From: Macrocybe gigantea
Lineage: Eukaryota > Basidiomycota > Agaricomycetes > Agaricales > Callistosporiaceae
Direction of reading: 5' to 3'
NCBI GenBank assembly: GCA_011319805.1
Contig: SJRY01000068.1
Coordinates: 1-64,000, forward strand
Length of the DNA: 64,000 bases
A model generated the notes under the pieces. It worked only from the letters and a program-made list of their open reading frames with translations, made no database searches and was not told the origin of the DNA. This document shows, piece by piece, positions 1-11,947 of the stretch (its first letter is position 1; each line of letters opens with the position of its first letter). The translations under genes were made by a program, and so were the position numbers.

Positions 1-1753
1 TAGGCCGAGATGCACTGGAACTCAGCGTCAGCACCGCGGGCGTCGATGGGAATGCGGACTTCATCATTGTCCTCGCTTAGCAGAAGTTAATCAGAAGATA
101 CCCCAATTCTCCTGAATTGAGGGTACGCAGCATGATCTCCACGTAGGACATGACGGCAACTGCGCTCCCGTCGGCGTCTGAGCATTCAAGAATGGATGGA
201 TAGAGAACATTTTCGAGGAAGATTCGTCGCACGGCGTCGAGGATTGACTGTCCTATGGCCGTTCCAACGAGCGCTGAAGCATCTACACTGTCGCGAATTT
301 TGTTCTTGCGGAGTGCGTCTTGCAGAAATTCAAGAGTTTTAGGAAATGGTCCAGGCGAAATTTGAAGTCTACACTTTCCGCGTTTTCCACGCCGTTTGCC
401 CGAGCTTTCTCCCTTTCGGCTTCTAAGCGTTCCCGTGGTAGCTCTCCGGATGTCCGACAGTGCCAATGACCATACCGCTTCCACCAACGGGGTGCAGAGA
501 CGGCTTGCGATGAAATGCTAGTTTTGAGGGCAGGAGCGAATACACGGCACCCAAGCCAGCCCCAAGCACTTCAGAAAAGTCGCCATCAAGAATGTACTCT
601 GCCAAGGCCAGGGCTGCTTCGTTGATAGGATCTGGCCTCTCCTCTGCGGCAGCAGGCGATATGTTTGGCTGCATCTCCGTTGGCGACATTGCAACGTCCA
701 TGAGGAAGAGAAGGCCTGCACGAGCGAAATCCCCGATTTGCCCTTCCCGATGGACGAAACGAAGCAGATAATTGAAGAGGAGAAACTCGTACTCCGGTTT
801 TCTCTCACCATGAGCTGCCGCGCTGCTACTGGTGTCATGCCGTTCAAAGGCGGGTGTCTCTTGCATAAGTTGGAGTTCATCCTCATCCTCGTCCTCATCT
901 TCTTCTTCAACAGCAAACAAAGGCTCCGAGTGATACCAGTGTCTGTCATGGAAGAATATGATAAGAAGTTCGCGATATGTCCGATTCGACTGCATAGTAT
1001 GCAGAGAAGATTCACCACTGCCAATAATATATGAGAATAAGAGCAAGATTGACTTCGATGGTGTTTGAGACTTACAATCTTCCTCGTATTCCGAGGGTTG
1101 GCTGCGAACGGCATTACTCGCAGCCCCCATAATCTTCCTTCCATCCAACTGTTCCTGAAGATCGTCCCCGACGCAATTCCGTAGAAGCCGCAATACAGCC
1201 TTGTGTACCGCAGAGTGAACGAGGAACTGCTCGTCCATGAGGACAACCATGTTTTGGATGGCGCGTAAGACTTCGGCCTGGATTCCGGATGGTCGATCGG
1301 TTTCGCTCAGTCGAACGAGCGTTCCAAGCACATCTTAGGCGTCGCTATCAATGATGAGACGGAAGAGAATCACCTTGCAACGTACCATTTTTCAATAGAT
1401 ACTCCAGACACGCTCCCGTGCTCCTGCATATCTGGATCAGATAGGTCATGTCTGTGGAGGTATCCAAAGGATACGTACCCTTCCTCTATCCGCGTCGACT
1501 CCCATACTAATGAATCCACAAGCGATTTCAAGTGAGCAGGTACGCTGGTCGACTTGATCCTCTGGCAAGTTGTCGTTCATCTGGATGTGAGGGGTTTCCT
1601 GGTGAGTCGTTTGAGCGCAGTGCCCCTGGTCTCCGTGCATGAAAAACATGCCTTAATAATGTCCCAAGATTCGTAGAACTCATGGACATGGTCTGTAGTC
1701 GGTTTCGTGGATGGCTGATTATTTGGTCGCAAAAATTTAGAGAAGTAATCCAT
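1..1753 (-). CDS. FHIP/RAI16-like protein (Hook-interacting dynein adaptor subunit), 3' end cut by window edge
   Basis: The protein resembles the FHF complex subunit FHIP (retinoic acid induced 16-like family). In animals and Aspergillus this subunit joins FTS and Hook to link dynein to early endosomes. I chose the ATG at 1751-1753, giving a start MDYFSKFLRP followed by a helical segment, VPAHLKSLVDSLVWES and MTYLIQICRSTGACLEYLL, which fit the family N-terminus. The main exon (about 423-1331) holds the alpha-helical core, an acidic run near 880-905 and LLFNYLLRFVHREGQIGDFAR. The frame reaches a stop at 77-79, but splicing across about 35-85 would extend the protein beyond base 1. Fungal members have several hundred more residues, so the C-terminus is probably outside the window. 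Assignment rests on remembered family similarity. Confidence 0.75.
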
Positions 1754-1978
1754 GCTGGCAGGGCGTATCGCCGACGAGGGCGCGATTCAGCTAGTCGTGT
1801 CACGATGTAAACAAACGGAACTACAACTCATCAAGCGCGGCGTGAATCCACGGAATATAGCATTCTATGGTATTGTGATGATACAAAGAATAAGTCTGGT
1901 ATGTGCATGGCAAGATCACTCTCTTCAGAATCAGGTATATATAAGTAGTGTTCGCGAACGGAGATGGAACGTAAATCA

Positions 1979-4900
1979 TCAAATATTCTTGCAGATCGAA
2001 CAGTTAAAGGTGTCCACATTTATCCGGTCCCGGAAAATAGCAGCTGGCGAGTCGTTAGCTGGTCAATCGCTATAGCGTTCGGAGTAAGGAACACTCACGC
2101 AAAGCAATCAATGCCGCGAAGATAGCAACAATCACGACGTAGACGACAGTGTATTTCACGACCTGTTAATTGGCAAAATCAGAAGTTGGTCGCTGGCGTC
2201 CAGAAGACAACTTACAATCCAACGACGTTGCCTCTTCTGTTTAGTCGAGAAGAGGGGCGCACGGATTTGCTTCGAAGGACGAAGCCAGACTATCAAAAGA
2301 GAATCAGATCAATGACAGCTGGTGCGGATCGGCAAACCGACTTACATAGCATCGTCGAGTGCAGTTGATTGACGAATGGAATGAGCGTCGGCAGTGTGAG
2401 GATTATCACAAAATGTGGGCGATAAGGAAGTCGGATGCCCAGAGAGACATCTCCACGATTTTAACAATGAACTCGCGAGCTGGCTGGGACATGGCAGACG
2501 TCCCTAAGCCTCTGCCGTACCATTTTCCTGTCCACCAAGCCCGGTTGGTCTCGTCGTGCTTGTATTCTCGGCTCAAAAAAACGGCAATCAGAATTTTCTG
2601 GATGGCCCTTTGGATCGCAATGATACCGATGACTCCTAGAACAGCATGAGATGCGTCCCACAATTCTAAGAACCACTGAGATGCGTAGGCGCAGTCAGGA
2701 TATTTAGTATTCGACAAACTAAGGAAGATAAACGTACGAAGAACTCAAAGAAGGCAACTAATCCGATCAGGCAGAGCAGATGGGCGAGAGACGCCATGAC
2801 AGACCAAATTTGGCCCAGGATTCCATCATTGGCCCAAGGAATAGTGCAATGAAGAATAATGCCATAAGGATTGCGGCATTCCATACCACTGGCCCGATAG
2901 CAATGACCGCGATGCGAATGAGGGGGCTGGGAGGAAGATTTCCAGACTTGTCAGGGAAGGATTTCACAAACATATACGCGACTACGAATATAATGGCTAT
3001 GCAGATCGGCCAGATAATTTCGGAGAATATAACTGATCTCCAGCTTGCACGTGGAACGTCGCCAGAAAGCTTTTCGGATGGGTGTCCAAGCTTCTTTTTC
3101 TTGTAGCCTGTGATCATGGTTCTCGAGAGTCGACAATAGCCATACCAACTGCTAGCTTTCGTGCGCGAATTACCTCTCGACATCCATCGCAAGAATTCGC
3201 GGTAGTCGATGATAAAGTCGGCATAAGAGAACTGATGGGGATTGAACAGGAAAGGGGCGATGCAAAGGGACAAGACGGAGAACCAGAAGTATATGAGATG
3301 AGGTATCCAGATGGACATGGTCGCATAAAGCAGAAGCAGCAAATTCCTGAAGCCCATGTATATGCTTGGTCCAGCGAAACGGGAATACAGTATGCTGAAC
3401 GAAATACGGGTGGTGGCAAAACCGCGTCCGGTAGCGATATATCGAGCTCCACCAAAAGTCAAGTTGCTAAGAATGGATTGAGAATAGATTTGGGTCGAGA
3501 ACACTTCGAATATAGGCGAGAGGGACAGGAAATGTTTCCCAAGCCGAAGTAGTGCTTTGCCAGTTCCGCGTTCAACGAGCTCTAAAGAAACAATTAGCAA
3601 AGGGGTTTATAGAAATGCTTATGCAGTCTTGCCTTGTAAGAAAAGAGGCAAGAACGCAATGAAGAAAACAAGGAAAATGGAAACAATGCAACGTCTGATC
3701 CAATCGAAAACAGGGATGAGATTGTAGCAACCGGGCTGCCTCCGATAACATTGCCTTGAGAGTCGACTTTGCAAATGAGAAGTTGTTTGTTGAGAGTGCC
3801 GATGTAAAGCACTGGAGAACATCATCAGTAAGCAACTATGTGAATATGATGTACTTGTTGACTCACGTGTAAGCATGAAAACCTGGATGGAATAGATAAC
3901 GAGAATGTTGTTGATGTGAAAACCGGGGTGACCATAGTAGAAAGTCAAGAAACGATCCAGAGGCAATTGAGTTCCCAGATAATAGTATTCTCGGCTAAGC
4001 ATCTGCTCTCCCATACCAGTACCGATTTTCGTTTGGAAGTTCAAGATCGTGCCGAACCCAAGATCACGACCTTTACCGCATTGATAGTACTCTGAGTGCT
4101 TGATGCGTCCTCCCCGGCCGAAAGCATTCATACCAGCGAAGATATCTTCGTTCAGATGCAGACCTTTCTGTGCCTTAGAAACACCACCGCGAGTGGTCAT
4201 AAAGGTTGCATTCAGGAAATCGGGGTGTCCGTAATGCAGCTTGCCTCCTATCCAAGCGAGTGCACGCGCTGTCATCGTACCGAATGTTTGCTCTTTTCCC
4301 GCGGCAATGTCTCCAAGCACGCCAATGTTCTCCGAAAGATGTATCCCTCGTACCAACAATGGCTACCGGTGACTTTGAAAATTCTTTGTGGCCCCATTGC
4401 GCATAAGGACTCTGACTCGAGACCGAATACTCCTCGAATTCACCCAAGATGTTCCGGATTTTCAAACATTCCTCCAGATAGTTGTCCTGGTTTGCATCGA
4501 TAAGCTGCAGGTATTCTCCACGATAGAAGATGATCGCATGATTTTGGTTATCAGACTTTCCATCTCCAGGATCGGATTGCCGGGAAGCTCGACGCGAACT
4601 TCGGCTTGCGCTTCCCAGATTTCTCGTCGAGCTCTGAGTGCCCATCGATGAGTGTGGAGAAGAGTCTAGCTTCACCTCCTTTTGGTCCAGGTTCTTCGTC
4701 AAGGTATGCGATTTGCAGGTCCGGATAGGCACGTAACAGGAATTCTGCATTCTCCTGCTCCTCCTTATTGAACTTGGAATACCGTTGCATAGAGATGGTG
4801 AACTTGAATTTCCTGCGCGCCATCCGTTCAAGCTCACGTTCAAGACGCTCCGTGTTGCCACCAAATGTCTGGACGATGTCTGGGTTCTCCACACGGTAAA

Positions 4901-7774
4901 GTAGTTTGATCGCCTTGGAGTAGTTCATCATGCCCGACACGGTACGATATAGTGTCTGCGCTCTCAAAGACGCCCAAATACGAGTTCGGAGAGTGTATTC
5001 CGGAGAAGAAGTTTTGAAACCGATGCAATAGAATGGTAGATCGTCCACCTTGGAGGTCTTCTCGTTTTGACTTGCGGTTCCATCCATGGCTTCTGACTCC
5101 TCTGCCAAGATCTTTGTGTCCTTGACAAAGTTATCCCACTCAACAGGATGAAGTTGCTTCAAGTACTCCAAAAGGTGACGCGTGTGTTTTGATCTTCTTC
5201 GCGGATAATTTCACGAAGACTGAGAAGGATTTTTTCGGAATAATGGGGAACAAGCACGGTAAAGGTAGGCATAGCGTCCATGGGAGAGGCTCCGGAAGTG
5301 CTGTTGTAAGCGACGAAGCGAAGAAGGAAATACGACGTTCTGCCTCTCCACCGCCAGGGAAAAAATTTCCTTTGAAACCATTGCCCTCCTGGTTTGTGAA
5401 GAAGGGGGAGCACGCAGCATTCTTCGTCCGTCAGGGCCATCAACTTGGTGATAGAGCAGCCGTTGAACGTGATCTATAGAGAGAAGATGCTCGCGATACA
5501 TAGAGATAATGATGGCGTTCCAAATTTGGGATACGAGGACCTGCAGGAGGTTAGTGAGCAAGTGACTTGGCAAAATGAGAATCTGAACTACCTTGGGTTT
5601 GTACTTGACTTCCATCTCAGCTGTAGCGAGAAGTTTGGCGTAAATCCGCTTCGGCAGTCGTGTATAGATGTCTTTCCATGGAGTCCAGATAGACAAGCCC
5701 AGAGAGAAGGACCTGCCTATACTGAAAATGACGATCCAAATGATGTACCAAAGGTATGTGTCCAAGAAGAACAGAATCAGGTCCATCACATACATGATGG
5801 CAAGCGTGAAGGGGACATGGTTAGTGCAGAGGACAGAACCAAAAAATTTGTCGCCACATCCTTGAACCTTCGTACGTGCCATGACAGCAATCGGACTGCT
5901 GAAGGAGGAGGTCAAGAAAAAGTAGGATTCAACAAACTTGCAACCGAAAATCAGAAGCCATAGAATGATAGAAGCACTGCGAGCAGAACGGGGAAGGGCT
6001 GGGTACGAGGCTGTGAATGTTTGAGAAGCCATGTACTTCCTTGATTTCCCGGCAACGCGATCCCCGAACATGCGACCAGACGGTATAATGGCGAAGGCGA
6101 CCGTAGCAACGACAGATATGAAGAACTGGACAATTCCCACGATCAAAGGTATTTGGCTTTGGGCCGGCCGATTATCCACCATAGCGATATAGAACGTCGG
6201 ACCACCTGTAAGTGCAAGGATGATGAGGAGGAAAACGAATCGAGTAGTCAAGTGAGAAGCATTGTTCCACGTCGTTGGAATGTACGAAAACTCGGCCAAT
6301 GTTGCTAATAGCATGATGAGAGTAGAAACGGCTCCTCCCAAAGCAACTGCAGACCATGTCATAGGAGCTGACGGGTTCTGCTTGTTCCGCGGTGCATAGA
6401 CCTTGGGTGAGTTGAAGGAAGTGTAGAAATAAAACATGGAAATGTGGAGTATCCAGATCCGATTAAAGTTCACAAGAAGATGAGCAACCGATCGTTTCTC
6501 GAAGTAAGTCTTGAAAAACGTGCGACTCCATTCTATCCGACTGAATTTCATGAAGCGTTGAGCAGGAGGCACGTCCACCAGACGAGTCTGAAGACAATAA
6601 TGAACCCGTAAGACAAGTGCAATTGAGGAATGAACACGTACGTTATCGGAGAGCACAATCTTAGCCAAGCCTTCGGGATACCAGAATAACTGGTTGATAT
6701 CATCATAGCCGATGATTTGGTCATGATCCTTCTCTTTTCTGACGAACTTGCCATCGACAACTTCGTAACCCTGGTCCCTCATGAACCGATAGAGAGGCTT
6801 GATGACAGTGTTCAAATACAAGCCTTCCGGAACAGGCTCGATGCGATTCTGGCATTCGGGGCTGCGGTAGTAATCATCGGCGCATTTGAAAATGAAGCAT
6901 AGACATTCCGGGACGAAACGAACATTGCCAGCTTCACCCCAGCACAAAAGATATAGCGCTATCTGGCGTAGACGGTCGTATTGGCTCATGTTGTTCATAG
7001 CGTTTCTCCAGCGATTCAGGGCACTGTCAAGGGACTTGGAGTTAGCGGTTTTTGGTCCTCGGACACTTTTAAGACGCTGAAGCCCCGGGTTCTGGGATTG
7101 GCCAACAGCATCGTCGAGATTGAGTTGGGCCGCAAAATACCATTTACGATAATTTGCATGCTGGCCGCCAATGTAGTCCGCATGTAGGGTCAAAAGGGCC
7201 TGGTTTGGCGTCATACGCGAAGCCCTAGAGTCCAGAAGATGCATCAAGAAATCGAACTATCACAGAAATGTTAGAAAGACAAGATACTAGGAAAGAGAAA
7301 GGAGGAAAGACTTGCCATGTTACGCATAGAGTCGCGCTGAAAACCAAACTTTTGCGTCAAGTCAAGAAATATGTCTTCAATTTCTTCCGTGGACATTGGG
7401 ATTTGACGGTCAGAGGACCAGGCAGAATATGGTTCTTGGGTTCCAAGTCCGGGGTCCGCAAAGGGTGATATGCTCGGGATACTAGAATGGGAGTCGACAG
7501 ATGGATTGTACCGCCTCTGAAAATCCTGTTCTGAGGAGACTGGACAAAATGATGAGACAGGACATGAATGCACCCGTTCAGGAAGCGTACCAGAGCTGTG
7601 CTGCTCGTAATATTGCTGGCCGCCAGTCAAACGAGTGGTGCTGGAATTCGGATTGCCGTACGGGTCCGACATGTCATCGGCTTCGTATTCACGGCTAGGC
7701 CGAGGATAAGAGTTGGCTGGGAAGGGGTTGTTGCGAGGATCATTAGGAAGGCCATAGCGACCAGGTTGCGCCAT
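1979..7774 (-). CDS. FKS1: 1,3-beta-glucan synthase catalytic subunit (FKS1/GSC2 family)
   Basis: This plasma-membrane GT48 enzyme makes the main beta-1,3-glucan of the cell wall from UDP-glucose. The start at 7774 ([17 protein letters not shown]) opens a disordered N-terminus of about 160 residues. An FKS1 domain-1 region follows ([20 protein letters not shown], 6.9 kb), then a first membrane block and the cytoplasmic glucan-synthase domain with [20 protein letters not shown] and [19 protein letters not shown] (4.0-4.2 kb). A second multi-pass block completes it. The protein is about 1,750-1,800 residues, normal for the family. The last two introns are short; after removing them the C-terminus reads ALPAIFRDRI...CSICKNI with the stop at 1979-1981. 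Both echinocandin hot-spot motifs differ from the ascomycete consensus (see findings). It is the only FKS gene in the window. Confidence 0.96.
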
Positions 7775-7958
7775 GACTGCTAGAGAGGGCAGGAAGAAGA
7801 GAAAGAGCGATCTGGGGGAAAGAGTGTGACGGAAGCTTTAAATGCTAGCCAGGCAAGCAGAAGATGGGGAGAAGAGGTATAGTCAAGCGTGGGAACCTAG
7901 CGTGGTTGGAAAGACGACGACTTTGTTTGTGCGCCAATCAATTGATCTCCACGCGAGC

Positions 7959-9482
7959 ATGATCATCCTCCACCGTGCAGTTCGGTCCACCACCATCGAC
8001 GATGCTGGCGTCGTCGTCGAAGAGCACACCCTGCCGGCCTACGTGCCCGGTCCATATGCCTTGCCCAGTGTGCCATCGGACCGCGTTCCATCCTTATCGT
8101 GGATCTGTATACGCCTCTTGGCCGAGACGCCTGAACAAGCTGGCCACCTCGGCCTCCGCCTTAACGTTCATTCCAATACCCGTCAGATTTGATTCCCGAT
8201 TCAACAGTCCCGCTGGACCCTCGACTCTGGATCACCCTTGTCCAAGTCTACGATAATCTTCCCAAGCATTTGGAGAGACTCCAACTCCCATTGTCTGACA
8301 AACATATTCCGATCCTTCAACGCGTTGCAACAACTCCACTTTTCTCTCTTCTGACTGTACTCGATATTCCTCGGTGTAAGGAACTTGATGACAGCACCGT
8401 CCATCATCTAAGGCATTTGCATTCTCTCACCGCACTGGACTGCAGCGCAACGCGTCTTTCCGCTTATGGATTGAAAGTATTCGCAGGGTCGCTCACTATA
8501 ATCGATGATGGCGCGTTACTCGGCCGTCAACTCTCTGGCCCGTGGTGTCTCAGGATTTTGAGATTATATTCTTGCGCTAAAATTAACCACGAGGCGTTTC
8601 CACTCCTGGAGAAATTTCCGCTGCTTTGTGTCGTAGGCATGTTCTCACTTCTTGTACCTGAATGTATGTTGATCAAAGCCTTGAACCAGATCTGCGAAAG
8701 ACGGCTTGCAAACCAGGTCAACATATTCCAGCCCGCTTTCGTTCTCAACGCGTTCCTGATCCCAGTTTCTACCATCCTTCACCGCTAGAACGCGCCGTGA
8801 CGTTGTTAGAGTCGCAAACACCGCTCTTTTCCTCTCCAAATACGTTCATCCTTTATCTTAACGCGCTTCATCACACACCGTCATCTAAAGATTCTGATAC
8901 CTTCGCAGGTCTTTACTATCCCACCTCCCATTATGAAAAGCCTTCCGACAGCACATCGAAACGGACTCCAAACCGGAAATTGTCAACGTCGTCATTCCAG
9001 GCTGTTGTAGAAAAGAATTTGACATCATCAGATGTGGCCTTTTTCTACGGCCCAGTCATTCCCCGACAGCGTTACAGATCGCAGACGCCATCGTCGGCAT
9101 TTTATTCCGCTAACCGCGACTATCCGATCTCGAGAGATTGGCAAATGGCAACGGAATCAACGAACAAGGCCATGCCATTGATGCTTTATTGTCCGCCACC
9201 TCCATGGAGCATGTTAGACGAGCAAAGGCGTGTTTCGCGAATATCAGATGAAAGGCTTTCAGAACCTGTCCCAAAGTTAGTAAACGAGTCTGCTCGCCCA
9301 TGATAGGAATATCAAGGCGAATTCGAGCTCAGGGTGCGATTGCCCGGCTGCATGCCAATGCGAAGAGCGCCTTACGACTCGACACGTCAGCGAACGTGGT
9401 CTCCAACATACGAGTCAGCAAGTCAGCTCTACCTGCAGCATTCAAAGGTGGAAAACGACAGAAGACTATACCACAATCCTAG
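7959..9482 (+). CDS. Basidiomycete leucine-rich-repeat-like protein of unknown function
   Basis: I do not recognise a named function. From about 8189 the protein reads DPRLWITLVQVYDNLPKHLE, followed by leucine-rich repeats (LLTVLDIPRCKELDDSTV, HLHSLTALDCSATRLSAYG). It ends in a disordered Ser/Pro-rich and basic tail. Proposed introns are about 8107-8187, 8633-8700 (68 nt) and 9276-9316 (41 nt); the last joins PVPK to RIRAQGAIARLHANAK and ends at KTIPQS. The N-terminal exon is uncertain. A second frame upstream (VPSLSWICIRLLAETPEQ) also looks coding, so the first intron may be wrong or a frame break may exist near 8185. The gene is divergent from FKS1 across about 185 bp. Nothing shows an F-box clearly. 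Confidence 0.55.
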
Positions 9483-10252
9483 AATACACCTTGGATTTTC
9501 TTTCCGGCCAATTTGGTTATCATGTTTTCGAAATGAATACACATCTATCCTTTTTTTTGGACCTCTGCTGCTCACTCAAGCTTAGGCTGAAACCGGGAAG
9601 CGCCACGTGACGCTCCCCAAATAATGATTGAGTGAAGGAAAAAGGCGACCGAGCGAGAGGGCCCGGTCCGTACAAATGTCTATCTACAGTTGAAAGGAAA
9701 ATAAATAAGCAGAAAACATGTTATCAAACAGAGGGCGGGGTCGGGAGGGTCGCGAAAAAGAGATGCTTGAGTTCGCACGTGGGAGTCAGAGGAAGATCTT
9801 GTCCGCTCCTAATCGTCGGGGCGTTCTTTATAGGGCATCTGCTAGATCAATAGCACCCTATAGAGACGACGATGAAGAGGTGACAAGTGTGACGTACAAG
9901 CAATGCGAAGAGGAGACTGATAGGTCAGTCACGAGCGAAAAGGAGTGTGGCGGGGGTGCCGAGACGCGTGTCGGCGGGCGACGAACGAGATCTAGAGCAT
10001 GCGCAGCAAAAAGGAGTGCAGTGAGGTGCATGTAGATGAAATCGAAAACGGAGTGCGGCGCGGCCGACTTTCCTGGCGTAGCCAGATGAGGACGTGTGAC
10101 TTTCGAGGCTCAGAGGCCTCCGAAAAAGCTCGTTTACTCACCTTTACTTCGAATGTCCGGCAGATTTCGATTAGTCATGTGACATAGCTCGGCTTGCGCT
10201 GTCCCAGCATCGAAAGCTAAGCAATCCCGGCTTCGCCAACTCCGTATCCAAG
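9483..10252. other. Intergenic stretch, no supported gene
   Basis: These 770 bases lie between the LRR-like gene and the PTC7-type phosphatase, both on the plus strand. Several open frames of 60-105 codons cross it, but their composition (runs of Arg, Gly, Glu, Cys) does not resemble a protein family and none joins a neighbouring exon. It probably holds the 3' UTR of the first gene and the promoter of the second. I see no tRNA, repeat or inverted repeat of note. Confidence 0.5.
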
Positions 10253-11880
10253 ATGCTGAGCTGGAAACCAATTGAATCTTATATTCGACCGGCGATGGCT
10301 CGCGAGATTCTACGCAGGTCCAGGAAGACGTCGTCACGGTCTATGTCCACCATTCGTCGCCCATATACCTTTCACATTGGCGCCAGCTGGGCTGGGAAGC
10401 CAGCCAATCCCGCCGAGAAAATCCTGACCCAACCGTTTCCTGCAGATGGGCTTATCGGCGCTTGGAGGGATCGAATGCTGTCGCGTCCGAAGGCAGTCAG
10501 GAGCAAGGATGCTGGAGAAGATTTCTTTTATGTGCAAGAGGTGAGTTTGCGTCACATTCCTTCTCGACTTCTAGAGTCGGCATACTGAGCCATTTTACTT
10601 GGCCTTGGCTTTTGTTTCTTCTTTTCCTCGAGTTTAGATGCGGAATCAATCAGTGGGTCTCGTCAGTGAAACGCGTCCTATTTCCGCTGATCATTATACT
10701 GCTCTGGCGTCCAGGGCATGTCGTTCGGAGTGGCAGACGGAGTCGGCGGATGGGTTGAAAGTGGCGTCGATCCGTCTTTGTTTTCGCAAGCGCTCATGTA
10801 CCATGCTCACCGGTATTGTCGAAATGCATGGGCGGGTGAGCCCGAAGTTGACCCACGCTCGATTACGAGGAGAGAGAGCAGATAGAAGGGTGGGAGATGA
10901 CACCCTACGAGTGTTTAGACCTAGCATATGGAGGCGTTCTTCGAGAAAAGTTCGTACAAGCCGGTGAGATACCAAGAAACCCGCGTCGGTCTTCGAAGCA
11001 CGGCGGCTGACAGACTATGAATTAAGGATCGAGCACCGCGTGTCTAATTTCGATGAGCGCGTCGACTGGTGTGTTGCGTTCAGCCAAGTAAGCGATATGT
11101 CTCTTCCGCGCGCACCGGCCTCTGAGCGTCGACTTTTCAGTTTAGGGGACAGTGGCTTCATGATCGTTCGTTCGTCATCAATATTTTACAAACAGCGGGC
11201 ACAGACCCATTTTTTCAACTGCCCAAAGTCAGTTCTGGTACGATAATCACGCGCTTCACACATGCTGACTATTTTGATACACAGGCAGCTAACAAAGCTA
11301 CCCATGCGGTCACGTCGAATGTTTCCGAGAGCCTGCGTTGATTCTCCAAGCGAGGCCGAAACGTTCTGGACCAAGTTGCGAGATGGAGATATTGTGATTG
11401 CATATGTGCGTCGCCACCCTTGAACACTTGCTGTGCATTAACATTCCTGGGGTAGACCGACGGCCTTGTGGACAACGTGTTTCCCTCCGAAATTGTTACA
11501 ATATGCTCCCTAATTGCCCGGCATGGCGGTCCTGAGGACGAGCAGGTGCAAGCTATCGCAGATCGCCTAGTAGATTACTCTCGACAATGTATGATGAACA
11601 AGACGCGGGTCAGTCCGTTTGAGAGTGCGTGCCTTTTCGCAAATGTCACAAAGCTCTGCTAACACCTTTATGTACAGGGGAAGCAGCTAGGCAGGGTATG
11701 TTCTTCCGCGGAGGGGTACGTCTTCATTTTGTCCTATCATCTACATATTAATTCATGCCTCACTGCTCCCAGAAACTGGACGAGTTGAGCATTTCTTCAT
11801 CTCTATATCAAAAAGTTTGCTGATGGTCTCACTTTGACAGCGTCACAGTTGTGGTTAGCATGGTTCGCGAGACTTCATAA
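10253..11880 (+). CDS. PTC7: PTC7-type mitochondrial PP2C protein phosphatase
   Basis: The protein is a PPM/PP2C serine/threonine phosphatase of the PTC7 class, which in yeast acts in mitochondria and activates coenzyme Q synthesis. The ATG at 10253 starts an Arg/Ser-rich presequence (MLSWKPIESYIRPAMAREIL). After splicing, PP2C metal-binding motifs appear: GMSFGVADGVGGWVESG, SANLGDSGFMIVRS, THFFNCPKQLTKLP, DIVIAYTDGLVDNVFP and a C-terminal KLDDVTVVVSMV before the stop at 11878-11880. Clear introns include 10541-10637, one beginning after MRNQS near 10656, and two that join the QAGSSTACLIS exon. Around 10850 the frame breaks: GEPEVDP reads in one frame and TLDYEEREQIEGWE in the next. A one-base deletion or a 41-nt intron (10836-10876) would explain it. 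Confidence 0.88.
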
Positions 11881-11947
11881 AATATTCCCCACTATTTATC
11901 AAGTATATCATACATCGCTTTGCACGTAATGGAACATGACGACTACC

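Noticed and set aside
9718..10035. Open frame of 105 codons before PTC7
   Set aside because: Composition is random-looking (Arg/Gly/Glu/Cys runs), no family features, and it does not join the downstream exon.
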